Shown piece after piece: positions 25,157 to 38,500 of a stretch of DNA of 64,000 nt. Source of the stretch: Annona cherimola (taxonomy: Eukaryota; Streptophyta; Magnoliopsida; Magnoliales; Annonaceae); the NCBI GenBank assembly GCA_030490835.1, contig CM059971.1:125334564-125398563 (forward strand), written 5' to 3'. Each line of letters begins with the position of its first letter. Positions within the stretch are counted from its first letter, which is position 1. A model generated the notes under the pieces. That model was not told where the DNA came from, did not search any database, and saw only the letters and a program-made list of their open reading frames with translations. Both the position numbers and the translations under genes were made by a program.

Positions 25157-27986
25157 TTCAACCAAGGCTCTAAAGCTCTGAAGCAGGACTATAAGAGCAA
25201 AACATCTATCAAACTGTAATGGAACAATTCAATGAAAACAAAAAAGTTTTTCCCAACACTTGAGATGTAAATATGCATAAAGACAGCAAAGCTGCAGAGA
25301 CCAGATTACCTTCGAAGCAAAGAAAGGCAGTTCTGTGACATTTGATTGCACATAGGAACATTCCACAATATCTGGAACTCCATTGAGACCCTTCAAGCAG
25401 GCATCAGCAAAGACAGCACCAGCATAGCTGCAACGGATCAGCCAGGTTAGACATAATAATCCTATTGCAGAATCAGGCAGGAATATTTCAATTTTCAAGC
25501 TATGCCGATTACCAAATGCAGACAGATAAGCATAATTCACCATGCAGACCTAAATGCATACAGATATGCAACTCACGGTCACAGCTGCAGCCAAAATCCA
25601 ATCAGTTGCAGATTGAAGTCGATCATGACATCATCAATGACACCAAAAATGAAATACAATACCAGAATTTGTGTACTCTTATACCTTATTACTTTAAGTA
25701 ATTTTCTTGTTTAATCATAACTTATGCATTATGTGAAGGGAAGAAAGACAAATTTTGGAAAAATGGTTATGGCGAGTTTGAAAATATCTATTAAAAAAAA
25801 AAAACACTCTGCCATGTCATGCTTGACATCAGCCCAATTCATCTACTTAAAACTAGCTTGGCATTGTGCGTACCATGCAGTGAAACTGTAAAACATTCTG
25901 GCAATGTAAGATACTGCTTAAATCAAATCATTCAGCTAGGAGCCTGTTTCATGGTCACATTTGAACGGTGTCATATGTTTTTTTCCTAAACAACCTAGTT
26001 TGCAAAATCAAGCTTTCCCATTTGTGGTTTGATAGCCAAGGTTAGGTTGCTTAAAATCAGCTGGCCAATAGGCAAAAGAGAATCAACTAGTTTAGTTTTG
26101 ATCTCATAGGCTGAAGTTTTTGAAGTCATACCACACAGATGCCAACATGTGCATGCTAAGAACCAAGCTCCACTATGAATTTCCAACTTTTCACAAACCT
26201 TGAAACAAACTCATATAAAAGGCATATATAAAACACATGACCGACATATAATCATCAGCGTTCTATGCTGTTTCCCGCGTAACCAGGGTCAACAAAATGA
26301 ATCCCATCGTGGCATTTCTATTCATGTTGGGATATGGCATTTCTCTGGCCATGTTATCTTTGTAACCATTTCAAACAACTTGACCATGAGATAAATGAAC
26401 ACGGAGAATATATTTCCCCAGCGAGACAGACAATCCAGTTTCTTGGCAAACTTACGCCATAGATAAAGTAGCAGAGCCTTTCCCTGCCTTGGCTTCAACA
26501 ACCTCTGTCCCTCCATCTTGTGTTCTCTTTGTAAGAGCCTTGATGTCCTCATCTGATAAATCATTGGATTTTGGTGTTGCCTGTTTGCAAAAATAAATAA
26601 AGAAAAGTTATATACAAGACCAAAGAACCAAATGCTTCAATCATAAAAATAAAGGAGAAATATCTGTTTAGCTATGACTATAGAGATCCTAACTACCTGA
26701 GAAAAGAGAGGAAGAATAGTGATACCAGCATGCCCTCCGACAACAGGGACGTTAACATCTACAATAGAAAAACAAATAAACCCTTGCCCAAACAATTTAA
26801 GTTCACAGAAGCGCAAGAAGAAAAAAGAAAAGATAAAGAGTAAACGCGCACCAGCAACTGGGACTTTTGCCTTTCCGGCATAGAAGGTCTTTGCTCTAAC
26901 AACATCAAGGGTAGTCACACCAAACAGCTTCTTCTCATCATAGGTCCCTGCCTTCTTGAAAACCTCAGCAGCAATTGGCACTGTTGAGTTCACCGGGTTG
27001 CTAATCATATTAACAATAGCCTGCATGATAACACAGTCTCCAGAAAAATTAAAAAACCATACTAGCTTCTGACAAAATAATAAACCCTACGTAGTCATGA
27101 GATGTCCAAGGGACTTCCAACGATTCTAGATCAATCCCACCAATATACCCCTACTATCCACAATCCTAGTCAGTTAATCTTGTCTCATAACCGACATAAA
27201 TCATCTGCCCACAAACCCAAGGATCTTAGAGGAAAGAGAGTAACCCGTAATAGAGAACATGATGGATTATGCAAGCAAATGGACAGCCGGGGGATGAAGC
27301 AGGTTGAATGAGAAACCTTAAAAGGATTCTCACCAACTATACGGGAAAACAAAAAATAAAATAAAATAAAACAAAACCAACGGCGCAGGGGGGCGTAGAG
27401 AAATGAACCCCAAAACAAACAGAAAAGATAAAAAGAAGCCAGAGGAATAAAGGGGATATTACGTTAGGACAGTATTTGGCGATCGCAGTGCAGAGGGACT
27501 TGACAATTCCAGCATTGATGTTGAAGAGATCATCGCGCGTCATTCCCGGCTTACGAGGAACACCGGCAGGAATAATAACCACATCCGCTCCCTCCAGCGC
27601 TTTACCAAGTTGATCGTCACCCATGTAGCCGGCAACCTAAACAACAGAAAGAACTCAAGCAAAACAAAGAAAATTCAGAGGACATTAAAAAGGAAAGAAA
27701 AATGAACTAGAGAAATTGAAGGAAGCTATTTGACCTCAGATCTGGTGTTGATGTGGCTGACATCGGCGGCGACGCCAGGCGTACCGGCGATATCGTATAG
27801 GGAGAGGCTGGTGACAAGGGGGTTGAGCTTCATGAGGAGAGCAAGGGGCTGGCCAATGCCGCCGGCAGCGCCGAGAACGGCGACCTTCCTGTGAGGCGTC
27901 GACTCGGAAGCGAAGGACCGACGAGCGACCGACGGAGATGTTGATCTGAGGGCTGTTTGGATGGATCTAAACATGGAATTCCTCAT
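24278..27986 (-). CDS. mMDH: Mitochondrial malate dehydrogenase, 346 aa, seven exons
   Basis: NAD-dependent malate dehydrogenase interconverts malate and oxaloacetate in the TCA cycle and malate shuttles. Exons (minus): 27735-27986, 27463-27636, 26852-27020, 26697-26758, 26456-26580, 25310-25427, 24278-24418; all introns are GT-AG and the frame closes. The first ~27 residues are Arg/Ser-rich with RRSFAS, a mitochondrial presequence. The NAD-binding loop LGAAGGIG is at 38-45. [15 protein letters not shown] carries substrate arginines Arg112 and Arg118. The catalytic His208 is in [17 protein letters not shown] and [21 protein letters not shown] are intact. Length matches plant mitochondrial MDH (about 340 aa), and the presequence plus the absence of a peroxisomal-type N-terminus separates it from the glyoxysomal form. 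Introns 5 (1028 bp) and 6 (891 bp) are long; intron 6 holds an (AT)n tract. The first ATG is used. Confidence 0.97.
25113..25154. repeat. (AT)n microsatellite in MDH intron 6
   Basis: An uninterrupted AT dinucleotide run of about 21 units inside intron 6 (24419-25309). Such tracts are usually length-polymorphic. Confidence 0.9.
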
Positions 27987-29625
27987 TTTCCCAGTCGAAG
28001 CGTAGAGAGGGTTTCGGGATTCCGGAAAGAAAACTAAGAGCTATGGCCAGCGGCTACGGGGAAAATGAAATGAGAGACCGAAAGAAAGGGCAGACGGGAT
28101 TAGCAAAGCTATGCGCAGAATGAAAAGGTTCGATATTTTAATATTCCGGAAATGCCCTCGCGCAGAGCCTCGGTGTCATAATCTGGAACTGATGGCGCGC
28201 ATAAACAGCACTTCATGACCGGTTGCCGTGCGACGATTTCCAATATAAGATACATGTCATATTTTTTTTTTATCAATTTCACGGGCAAAGTGGTCTGAAA
28301 TGTTATCATTTTAAACTTGGTCTAAAATTATATCTTTTTTTGCTTTCTTAACTTTTTTTTATAAAAATGGTTAATCTGATTATGTTTAATCTGTAAATCA
28401 ATTTTTACTAATTTTGAAAATATATATTTATTTTGAATTTTTAAACATTAAAATATTTTAGTCATATTTCAATACAATTTTGTAAAATATTTTGAAAAAA
28501 ATCAGAAAACATATGTGCTTCTGGTTTGATCAGTATAGAAAAAAAATTTAGATAAACCCTTGTCACTTGGAAAATTATAAGCCGTGCAGCTCAGGAGAAC
28601 TGACGTGATTATACGCTCAACCGAGTTGAAACGTAAGCTTCCCAACACAGCGGCTCGGAGCTGAACCAAATGCACTACCGCTTGGTCACAAAATACATAT
28701 TATCTTGTTTAACATGTTACCTCCGCATTCGCGCATAAACCACGCCGTACGCCTGGCGGCAAGAGCGGCCGAGTCACAACTCACGACAGACAGAACGGCG
28801 AGCACGAATGAAGATACATGAAACGGGTCGGCCGGCGATGTCGGACGGAAGATACTAAAGACAAGCCGAGTGACCCGACCGCCAAAATAGGACATGAAAT
28901 CCTACAATTTGTATGTAGTATGATTGAACATCAAAGAGTAGTGCTAATGATTATTCTAAACATGTGGCATGAGTTGTCATGATGAAGTGATTAATTTTTC
29001 TGAACTGAATTTGTCTAAACATAGGGTCGTCCAAGGACATAAGACCCTTTTGTTTGCATTTTTTTAGCTTTTTTAAAAAATTTTAACAGTATTGTGATTG
29101 TTCTCACTGCTTGAAAACGATTTCAACATATACACATCAAAAATAATAAATCTTGATTTATAAATAATATATGAATTTACGATTTCAAAAAATAAAAATA
29201 AACTGAATTTTATCTATGAAGAATCATCCGGTTTACCCAGGCTAAACAAATATTACTAAATTAAAAAATTCATTTATAATAACTTTTTTCTTCGTACACT
29301 TGTTTATCTAAATAAATTTAATATATAAACTAAGTTTTACCATTTTTGAATATATGTATGTATTTTTTTGATATTTTTAAATATTTATGTGTATATATGT
29401 ATTTAAAATATCTCTGTCTTTAAAAATCTCAAAAAATATACACATATTCAAAAATAGCGAAACTTGATTTATATGTTAAATATACTTAGATAAAAAAATA
29501 AATGAAAAAACAAAAAAGTTGTTATAAATTAGTATTTTGAAGTGAGCTAAGCGGAGCATTTTCTTAACCCAAGCCAACAGGATCACTCATCGTTAATTTT
29601 CAGAAAACAATATGATCTAGGGGCC
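27987..29625. other. Intergenic upstream of malate dehydrogenase
   Basis: The first few hundred bases left of 28300 are the MDH promoter and 5' UTR (minus-strand gene). Read on the minus strand, about 28690-28560 holds a weak tRNA-like segment (ACCAAGCGGTAGTGCATTTG) that could be a decayed SINE; I could not confirm it. A palindromic foldback-type repeat spans about 29225-29590 and is related to 2487-2825. The frame at 28686-28895 has no family motif. Confidence 0.45.
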
Positions 29626-30334
29626 TTAATAGAACCAAAGCTCTTTGATTATTCATTTCAATAATGTATCACAAGCTGAGATTAGGATGCTGACATTGCC
29701 AAAGTAATAGTTGCAAAAAGGTGTTCTTCCCTCTCTCCTTACGTCTACAACTACAAGGAACTTCAAGTCAAGAACTCTCTCCATCTCACATTTCTCTCTA
29801 CTGTAACAATGGCTAGTAAGGAGGATGAACCTAGCCCATAACCTAGGCCCACCAAGCTCATGCCCATATACTAAGAGCCCAATAACTCAAATCTTATCAT
29901 TCCGCTCTGCTTAAAATTCACCTTGTTCAAAAAGTGAAAAAATTAAAATGATTTACAATGACAAGGAGACAACTAAACCCTATTAACCGAAAGAAAAGCA
30001 CATATCCAAGTAGCAAAAAACCTACGGAATAAGATGAACATAAATTTAATGCCCGAGGTGTAACAGTTCTAATTCAAGTGTAAGTTTCGGGCTGGATCAC
30101 GTGGGCCTCATACTCGCCACTAGCCTTTGCAAGCAATCTTAGTAAGGGAATATCCTCTCGGATTCTAGGTGAGAGTAACCACCCATTGACATGGCGTGGT
30201 CCAACCATCCGAGTGTCATTTAAGTGTAGTATAAAACAGCTCACAAACAATCGCTTTCTTACCTTTCAATTTCCCCGAAAGTAGAGGCAACAAGATCTCC
30301 CCTCGTCACTCCTACCAACCGCAGTCGTTTTGTC

Positions 30335-30905
30335 CCGTGTTTTTAAAACCGAACTATGAAATGAACTATTTTTATGTTCGGTTCAGGTCCAACTAGTTCA
30401 ACGATTTGTTCAAAGTTCAAACCTGGACATTAATATAAATATTATAATACATTAATTTATCATTTATATTAAATTTATTGAAAATATGAAATAATTTATA
30501 TATAATATGATATTTTATAAACATAAAATGAAACTTATATAATAAAATATAAATTAAAGAGAATTATTTCATATATCAAAGGCTAAAATTTAATAGTTAT
30601 TGTGATTTTTAAATAAAATTATATTAAATAATAATCATCTTACCCAAAAATGACGCTGCTCGTATATTTGTTGACAAGGACGCAAGGAAAACTTGCGTGG
30701 AAAGCTAAAAAAGCAAGATGTTAGAGTTTCCGCTTTTGTAATTGGCTCTTCCAACCGGTCTGCGGCTTGACCAATTTCTACGGTTCGACCAGCAGTTGAT
30801 CTGGTTTTAATCGGTTCTTAGTAAAAATGAAAAACTGTATGCAAACCGGACTAGATAACTTTCGGTTCACGGTCCTACTGATTCGGTCCGATTTTCAAAA
30901 CAGTG
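30335..30905. mobile_element. hAT-like MITE inside the LTR element
   Basis: Left end CCGTGTTTTTAAAACCGAAC; the reverse complement of the right end is CACTGTTTTGAAAATCGGAC. These terminal inverted repeats resemble those of 10599-11968. Both ends are rich in GGTTC/GAACC blocks around an AT-rich centre. GTCCC occurs on both sides but a full 8 bp duplication is not preserved, so this copy is older or its ends are misplaced by a few bases. Confidence 0.6.
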
Positions 30906-31633
30906 GTCCCATGCCATGACTATTCGGTACGTACCTTGCCGAAGCTAAAAGCAATGAGCTCATCATTGCCGTCAATCTCCTTCGCCACCAACGAATTTGA
31001 TGTCGAAACTCTTTGAATAGTAAACCCATCAATTTCTAACAACGCATGCTGCCAATATTTCTCCTGCATGGTTGAGAAGACATCGATGTCGCTGATAATG
31101 TAGCTGGGCTAACCGACTAGCGCAGGAGCATCCGTAGCCACTGCGTACAGGCTCATCTTCCTCATCTCCTCCCAAATCGATTGGCAAGATTTCATCATCT
31201 TTGACGTTGACGTCTCTGCAACTGATCTTACTATAGCAGCAAGTGTAATGAACATGGGAAAGGTGCATGTCTCGGACGCAATTGGTGTAAGGGGTTCCCC
31301 TGCATCGATCTGGTTGTGGTCGTGTGGGTTATGGCCAGATCTGGCTCGAGAAGTCTTCTAGCATGAACCCCGGCGAAATGGATGACAAACTGCGCCAAAC
31401 ACCGATCATATCAAGCTTCGACAATGCACACTACAGGGCTTCTTGAGCTTCTCCGATTCGTGACCATAAACAGTCTCACACGTCCAAGATTTGTTGACAC
31501 CAGCTATCTAGATGTCAATCTCGAGCTGTTGCCTTCACGACCGCTTCCCGATCGACTCGACGGAGCCATCCCTCCTGGCTTGCCGGTGAAGTTTGATGCA
31601 TTCCTGCCCTTGACATATTGATGATCTTGCCGA

Positions 31634-31644
31634 GCTCCGGTACC
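31634..31644 (-). promoter_or_regulatory. Putative tRNA-Met primer binding site
   Basis: The minus strand reads GGTACCGGAGC, two bases away from the canonical plant PBS core GGTATCAGAGC. It lies immediately after the CTAACA end of the partial LTR copy. Confidence 0.55.
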
Positions 31645-32023
31645 TTGTTAGAACCAAAGCTCTTCAATTATTCAATTCAATGAATGTATCAGAAGTTGAG
31701 ATTCGGACACCAACCTTCCAAATTGACAGTCGCAAGAAGGTGTTCTTTTTGTTAGAACCAAAACTCTTTGATTATTCAATTCAATAAACGTATTACAAGC
31801 TTAGATTGGGACACCGACATTACCAAATTGACGAATGAAAGAAGGTGTTCTTCCCCTTCCCCTAACGTCTACAACTACAGGAACTCCGTGTCATGACCCC
31901 TGTCCATCTCACGTCTCTCCGTACTTGTAATGATGGTTGGTAAGGACTAAGGATCAAGCCCACATCTTAGGCCCACCAAGCCCATAATCATCTACTAAGA
32001 GCCCAATAACCCAGACCTTATGA

Positions 32024-32564
32024 TGGAGGCTAGAAGAGATCCTGATCTGAATGGTATCACGAATGGCAACGGAGTTATTAATGGAAGAAATGGAGCCAAA
32101 TCAATTTTGGGACGTTTTGAATGGAATGATGTTCACCACTTCGATACAGTAGATGAGGACGTCGGGAAAATTGTAATGAAATTTATAAAAAATTATATGG
32201 AAAATGAGAAAAATTAAATTGTTATTTTCTTGGAACGGTATAAGTGTTTAGGGAAAGCTGGACATTAATCTCCTCCTCATCCCATCTGAGTTGTGGACAG
32301 GCTTGGCTAAGGTAAACCAACGATTGCATCCGTCGCAATGGAACCATTCATTTTATGTCATCTCTACAATAAAGAAGCCCTACCAATTTTTTTTTTCTTT
32401 TTTTTGGTTGGGAGCATGACAACAAGAGTTATTAGTTATTACTACACTTCCTTTACAGGCTTATTTCCAACTCTCATGCAACAAACGGGAGCCGCAGCAT
32501 TACAGTAACTTTATAAGATGCCCTACGATCGTGCTTTATAGCAATTGAAGTTTCTAAAATGCTG
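32024..32564. other. Spacer between LTR element and PDC stop codon
   Basis: This includes the likely 3' UTR of the minus-strand pyruvate decarboxylase. A 65-codon plus-strand frame (32020-32217) is rich in Asn and Gly, lacks any family motif, and starts inside the LTR end; I do not call it a gene. Confidence 0.5.
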
Positions 32565-35500
32565 CTACTGAGGGTTAGGAGGGCGGCCATTGGCTGCTGC
32601 AACTCGCGATCCCCACTCCAATAGCTCTTTGCTTGTGTCATCCTTATGCAATATAACCTCGATAAAGCAAAGGGATGCCTCTTGCGGTCCCTCAGCAGTT
32701 TTGATTGCTTCGAGTAATTCTTCCTCCGTGCGAACCTGCAGTTCAATGCAAATCCAATCACATAAGCTCTACTCAATATACACTCACTAGCTTCGTTTCA
32801 TCCATCCAGCCAATTCTTACCTTAGTTGTCCAACATTTGCCTTCGCCATTGTGAATAGCATCGACGAGCCCGGTGTAGTCCCAATTCTTGATCACATTGT
32901 ATGGACCATCATGGATTTCCACTTCAATGGTGTATCCGCCATTGTTGATGAGGAAGATGATGCTTCTATGCCCACAACGAAGCATGGTCGAGACATCCTG
33001 TGCTGTCACCTGTAGAAAATAAACAATTAATCCACAGTTGAGAAAATTTCACAAGGTGAGGTAGACACTTTGGCTTTGGTAATAAAGTGCTCATAAGGCT
33101 AACCTGGAAGCTTCCATCGCCTATGCATGCAATGACTCTCTTGTCTTTCGCAGCCTGAGCATATCCAAGAGTCGCACCTACAGACCAGCCTATGGATCCA
33201 TACTGCATCTGGAATTCATATCTGCACAACAGTGTCAATGTGGCTCACGATAAGGCTGCTGCTCTTACAAGCTAAAGATGATATGTATAATAATTGATAC
33301 AACAGGCAAATAGTAAAATAGACATCAGTGGAATTTGAAGAAAGCTTACCCACAGTCCTTTGGCAGACGAAGCTTTTGACAATTGAACCATGAGTCTCCC
33401 GTTTCTGCAACAACTGCTGTGTCTCCGGTCAACATATTCTGTTTTATTTATACATATATGATTAAAGGCAAAATATTTGGAAATTTCCCAATGCACATGT
33501 TATAGCCTAGTCATTGTTCGCATGTAGAGGGAAAACAATAATAATAAAAGATCTCATATGATATCCCTTGGAACTTACCTGTATGTGCTTAAAGAGAACA
33601 TTGACTCTTATAGGTTCATGTGCCTCTAGCTTTAATGGAACACCAGGAGGTACATAAATCCGCAGGTAGTTCTCCATAGCTGTGGTGTTCTTCTTAAGCG
33701 TCTTTGCCAATAGAGACAAGAAGTCACTCATGAACACCCAACCAAATGAGGGCCCATCTCCAATAGTTACACGGTTGGGCTGCACTATTATTGATTTCTC
33801 CTTCTTGATCAGCAAAGAGTAACCCACCGAGCTGTAATCATTAAAGATGGGACCAGCAAAGAGATAAGCATCAGATGACTCCACAATCTCCCCACAGAAG
33901 GGAGTGCTAACGGCACCCCAGTACGTTCCGATAAAGTGTGGATGATGCTCTGGCACAAGGCCTTTGCCAGATGGCATAACTGCCACTGGATAACCACAAG
34001 CATCAGCCAACTCGACAAAGGCTTCTTGAGCCTTAGAAACTCTTAGCCTTGGCCCACCAATAAGTACCGGCTTCACAGCTTTGTTCAGAAATTCAGCTGC
34101 AGCTTCTACAGCAGCTTCTAGTCCCAGTTGATTGCTTAACCTGCAGATGAAAGCAACCAGCTCAAGCCAAAATAACATGTATTGATGAAGTCCAAAATCA
34201 TTCCTCGAAAAGATACAAAGCATTCCAGTGGAAGCTTGGCCTTGCCAAGAAATAAAGATTACAGAAGCACCATCTAAGGTTCATCCTGGTTCATTGCGGA
34301 TGGTGGGAACATGAATTTTGGCTCACGAGTGCACTCTCATGATTTTGACATGTCATTTTCACAGTTTTCTGCTACATTGTCATGGTCCTTGTGAAAAGGA
34401 AGACCTAGATAGGGAATAAATTATGGGACCAATTGTTCTGGAAATTGCATAACCAATATACTAGTGTTTTTGTAATGAATAAAGGTAAATGATTTCTAAA
34501 CAGTCAAGTGAACTCTAGCAAGCAACCAACGAGATGGAGGCCTAGCAATTTATGCAAAGGAATAATAGAGTTCTGACACAGCCAACATGATCGCTTTATT
34601 TTAGTAGGAAAAATGACTGAATCATCTAAAATTTTACTTTTTCAAAAATAGCAACTAGCGATTTAACCAGAAGAAAATAGTTCATGAACTGAACACGTTA
34701 AAGATGTGAACCAAACAAGATAAGCATTTGCAAATCACAAATGCTTCTCACTGTTGCATGCATCCCTTCTAAATTTTATTTTGGAGACTATACTATATTA
34801 GCATAATGAAAACAATGTTAGAGAGAATAGCAAATTGTATTTGCTATCATAGAAGACCATTTTAAATCATATCAGTCAAGAAACACTACATAGCGGGAAA
34901 AAAAAAGGGTTTTCACTTAAACCTTGCAAGATAATATTAGTGATGAATCACAAAGTGATAACCAAAAGCGGGCTGCTTAAATTATAAACAATCAGCGAAG
35001 GAAACAGTTTTTACAGCGGATCACCTTAAATGGATAGTAGAGTACCGCCAGTTTAGTACAAACAGGACAATTCAATTGGTTAAATCATTGGAAAATCATT
35101 AACACCATCCTTCAAAAACCACTTGGCCAACAATTCAATTGGTTAAATCATTAAAAATCACTAACACCATCCTCCAAAAGCCACTTAGCCAACAATTCGA
35201 TTGATTAAATCATTACAGATATACTAACACCATCTTTCAAAAACCACTTGGCCAACAATTCAATTGGTTAAATCATTAAAAATCACTAGTACAAAATGAA
35301 ACGCTGACAAATACCAAGCAATTCTTACATCACTAAACTCAAGAGAGTCAATAAAGTAGGAACTTTTCAACCCCATGAACATTATGATCAACATGTACAA
35401 CTCCTTAAAACTTCACCTGAATGAAAATTATGGCTGCGACTAAAGACAACTATAGAAACATATGAACTACTTGCACGATTAGGATGTCATATCCTAATGC

Positions 35501-38500
35501 CCCCAAATGCACCAACATTTTATGAAACTTCCAACTAGGACTACGCGACATGCCAAATAGGGGTGCACGTTGGGTTGGGTTGGGTTGGAACCAACCCAAT
35601 TCCAACACATTTTATCTCAATCCAATCCAACCCAATCCAATTTTTAAATCCCTCCCATCCTCACCCAACCCAACCCAACTCACCACAATTGGAAATAAAT
35701 TCAAAAAAATTTCAGCAAAAATTATATTACAATCATCATTTAATTAAAATTATATTTATTAATTAAAATTAAAATATACTCGTATACTATAATTTCCTAC
35801 TTTGCTTATTCATACTAAAAATAATTTCAATAAAATAGAAAAATACTTTACTTTTTAAATGATATGGCCATTATTTATATTTTTGACTAGTATTTCCTTT
35901 TTTTAACTATACAAAATTAGAATATTATTTTTAAAATTTCAATAAAAAGAAAATGGTAGCAAAATGAATAGCTTATGGGAAGTAGAAATTATTGTTTTAT
36001 ATTTGTGTACATATTATTGCTTCTATAGCTTTTTAAGTTTTAATTTCTTTTTAATAAAAAAGCATAGCGAGGGTTATTTGCATGCATAAGCTTCTAATTT
36101 ATTACTACAACATTGTCTAGTAACATAAGTGGGATTAAATACCACAATTCCCTCACCAAGAGTGCAACTGGGTTGGGTTCGCAACCCAATTCCAAACCAA
36201 TTTGTAAAACTTTTTCCAACCCAACTTGACCCTACCTAGTCGAGTGTAACCCAATTCGAGTATAAACTCACTTCTTAACCTAACTTGCCACAATTATAAA
36301 TAAATTCAAAATTTTTCAGCAAAATTATATAATAATCATCCATTTAATTAAAATATACTTATAGATTAATTTTAAAATGTATCCATAAATTATAATTTAC
36401 TGCGTTGCCTACATATACTAAAATATTTACAATAAAAGCTGACAAAAGATTTTAATTTTTAAATGATGTGTCAATTACTTTTATTTTCATTTGCTATTTC
36501 TTTTTTTATCTATATAAAATTAAAATATTGTTTTTAAAATTTGAATAAAGAGAAAAGCTTAACAAAATGAAATATTTATGTAAAATAGAAAGTATTGTTT
36601 CATATTTGCATATATATAAAGTTACTATTGATAAATTATATCTATTTATTTTATTTTTCCTATTATTATCTCTACATTCTAATCATTTTCACATTTTTTA
36701 TACAAATACACTATCTATGTTTATCATCATTCTCTTTACTCATAATTATCACTCCCATCACATCACATTACTTATTTTTTAAAGAAATTTACTATTCCAA
36801 TTTTCCTATTTTTAAACCTCTTGTAGATGCACAATTATTCTCAAATAATATTAACTTTTTAGAACTCAATCTCCAATATGGCTTTTTCAACATGTAAATA
36901 AATAAATACATGTGAATAATTATAATAAATGGTCTTATAAGTTGCCACAATTATAAATCCGCTTTCTAATGTTGGCCAATAAATGGTATCCTCAGAATTA
37001 AAAATTAAAATAATACTTATTCATCATCTCGGTATTGGCCATCAAAGTCAAATGACATATGAATTAAGGATACTTCGGTGGGTCATACAAGTAAGTTAAA
37101 ATCATGGGTCAATTTTGAAATTTAAGGATTATTTGAAACATAACAATCATGGGTATAGTTTATAAATTTGAAAAAACTTAAGGATGATTTTCAAATAGCC
37201 TGAAAAGAAATCATCATACATATTTATATAAATATATTCAGCATCATAATACATGATGGCCAATAAATCCAGTGGTGATCGTACAATTGTATGAGCATAT
37301 TCACACACAAAAAAAGTTGAACCGCCCCATCTTCACTAACCAATTTAAAACCGGGTTGAACCTGACCCATTTTTCCCAACCCAACCCTAATCCAGTTTAA
37401 ATGAGTTGGGTTCAACGGATTGTGGGTTGAACCTAATCCACATGCAACCTTCATGCCAAGTGAACCTCAATGCATTACATGAAGCTATAAGGCATATAAC
37501 CTCATCTTATGAACCCCTGCATGGAAAGACTAGAAAAGAGTAGAGTTGAAGCAAGCTAAAAGGCATATAACCTCATCTTATGATCCCCTGCATGGAAAGA
37601 CTAGAGAAGAGTACACTTGAAGTCCTACGCACAAGTCATTTTCTATTTTTTCTCCGTCTACTATTACCTAATTTGGCTTTAAAAGTATATATTTTGGAAT
37701 AGCCATGGTTTTCAAAGGTCACAAAAACTCAAGAAGAACTAATCACCTAACATCCAATCCATACAAATTTGATGACATAAATAACACATCACCAAATTAC
37801 CCATGAGAGAAGGCAAGACAGTTAAAACAAAGAAAACAAACCTTGGTGCAAGATAGAAAGGAATTGGCTCTTGAGCGAAAGTTGGGTGAGGGATTCCGGG
37901 CAGGTTACAGCTGATGCTTATATATACTGGCTTGCTTTCTTTTAATGCTGTTGAGATAGCAGTATCAATGAGTTCATGTGCATCATCCAAATTATTCACC
38001 ACTGCCTGTTTCACCATAAATTTCACAATTTAAAGGATCACCAAGCCAAATACAATTTAGCTGACAATAAAAATAATGTTATCATGACCGGAATGGACCA
38101 GATGGTCTAACCGGTTCAACCGGTATTGGACATTGGACCCGCTGTGGGTTCCTACACGGCACCATTTGATTGATGTTCTAATAGTTTATTGACCATGGAC
38201 TATTATGCATATTCATAGATAATCAATGCATATTTCAAATAAACTTAAAGATCGAATCCATCTATATAGAATCATATTTAAAGTATAAATTTTAAGTTAA
38301 AACCATTCAAATAAATTTAAAGATCCAATCCATCTATGTATAAATAAATATAGTTAACATCATGATGACTGAACTTCTCAAAAAGGTTGAACAGGTTTGG
38401 GTTCAAACCGGTGAACCCACCCGTTTGATTACTGGTTCAGTTTTGATAATATTACTAAAACCACACGCTTATTCGCTACTACACAATTGAAACCATGAAA

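Larger units (their letters stand above)
29626..32023 (-). mobile_element. Small non-autonomous LTR retrotransposon
   Basis: Two ~274 bp direct repeats, 29626-29899 and 31750-32023, share GAACCAAAGCTCTTTGATTA-type sequence, TGTTAG...TTATCA borders (mutated in each copy) and 'CTAAGAGCCCAATAAC' near the inner end. On the minus strand, the sequence right after a partial LTR (31646) reads AAGGTACCGGAGCTCGGC, resembling the initiator-Met-tRNA primer site TGGTATCAGAGC. A purine-rich AAGCAGAGCGGAA precedes the other LTR, as a polypurine tract should. The interior (~1.75 kb) has no gag-pol frame, so the element is of TRIM/LARD kind. A 103 bp partial LTR copy (31646-31748) sits head-to-tail before the full one. 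A repeat with hAT-like ends is inserted at 30335-30905. No clean TSD was seen. Confidence 0.65.

Noticed and set aside
32020..32217. 65-codon plus-strand frame
   Set aside because: Starts inside the LTR border and has no family motif.
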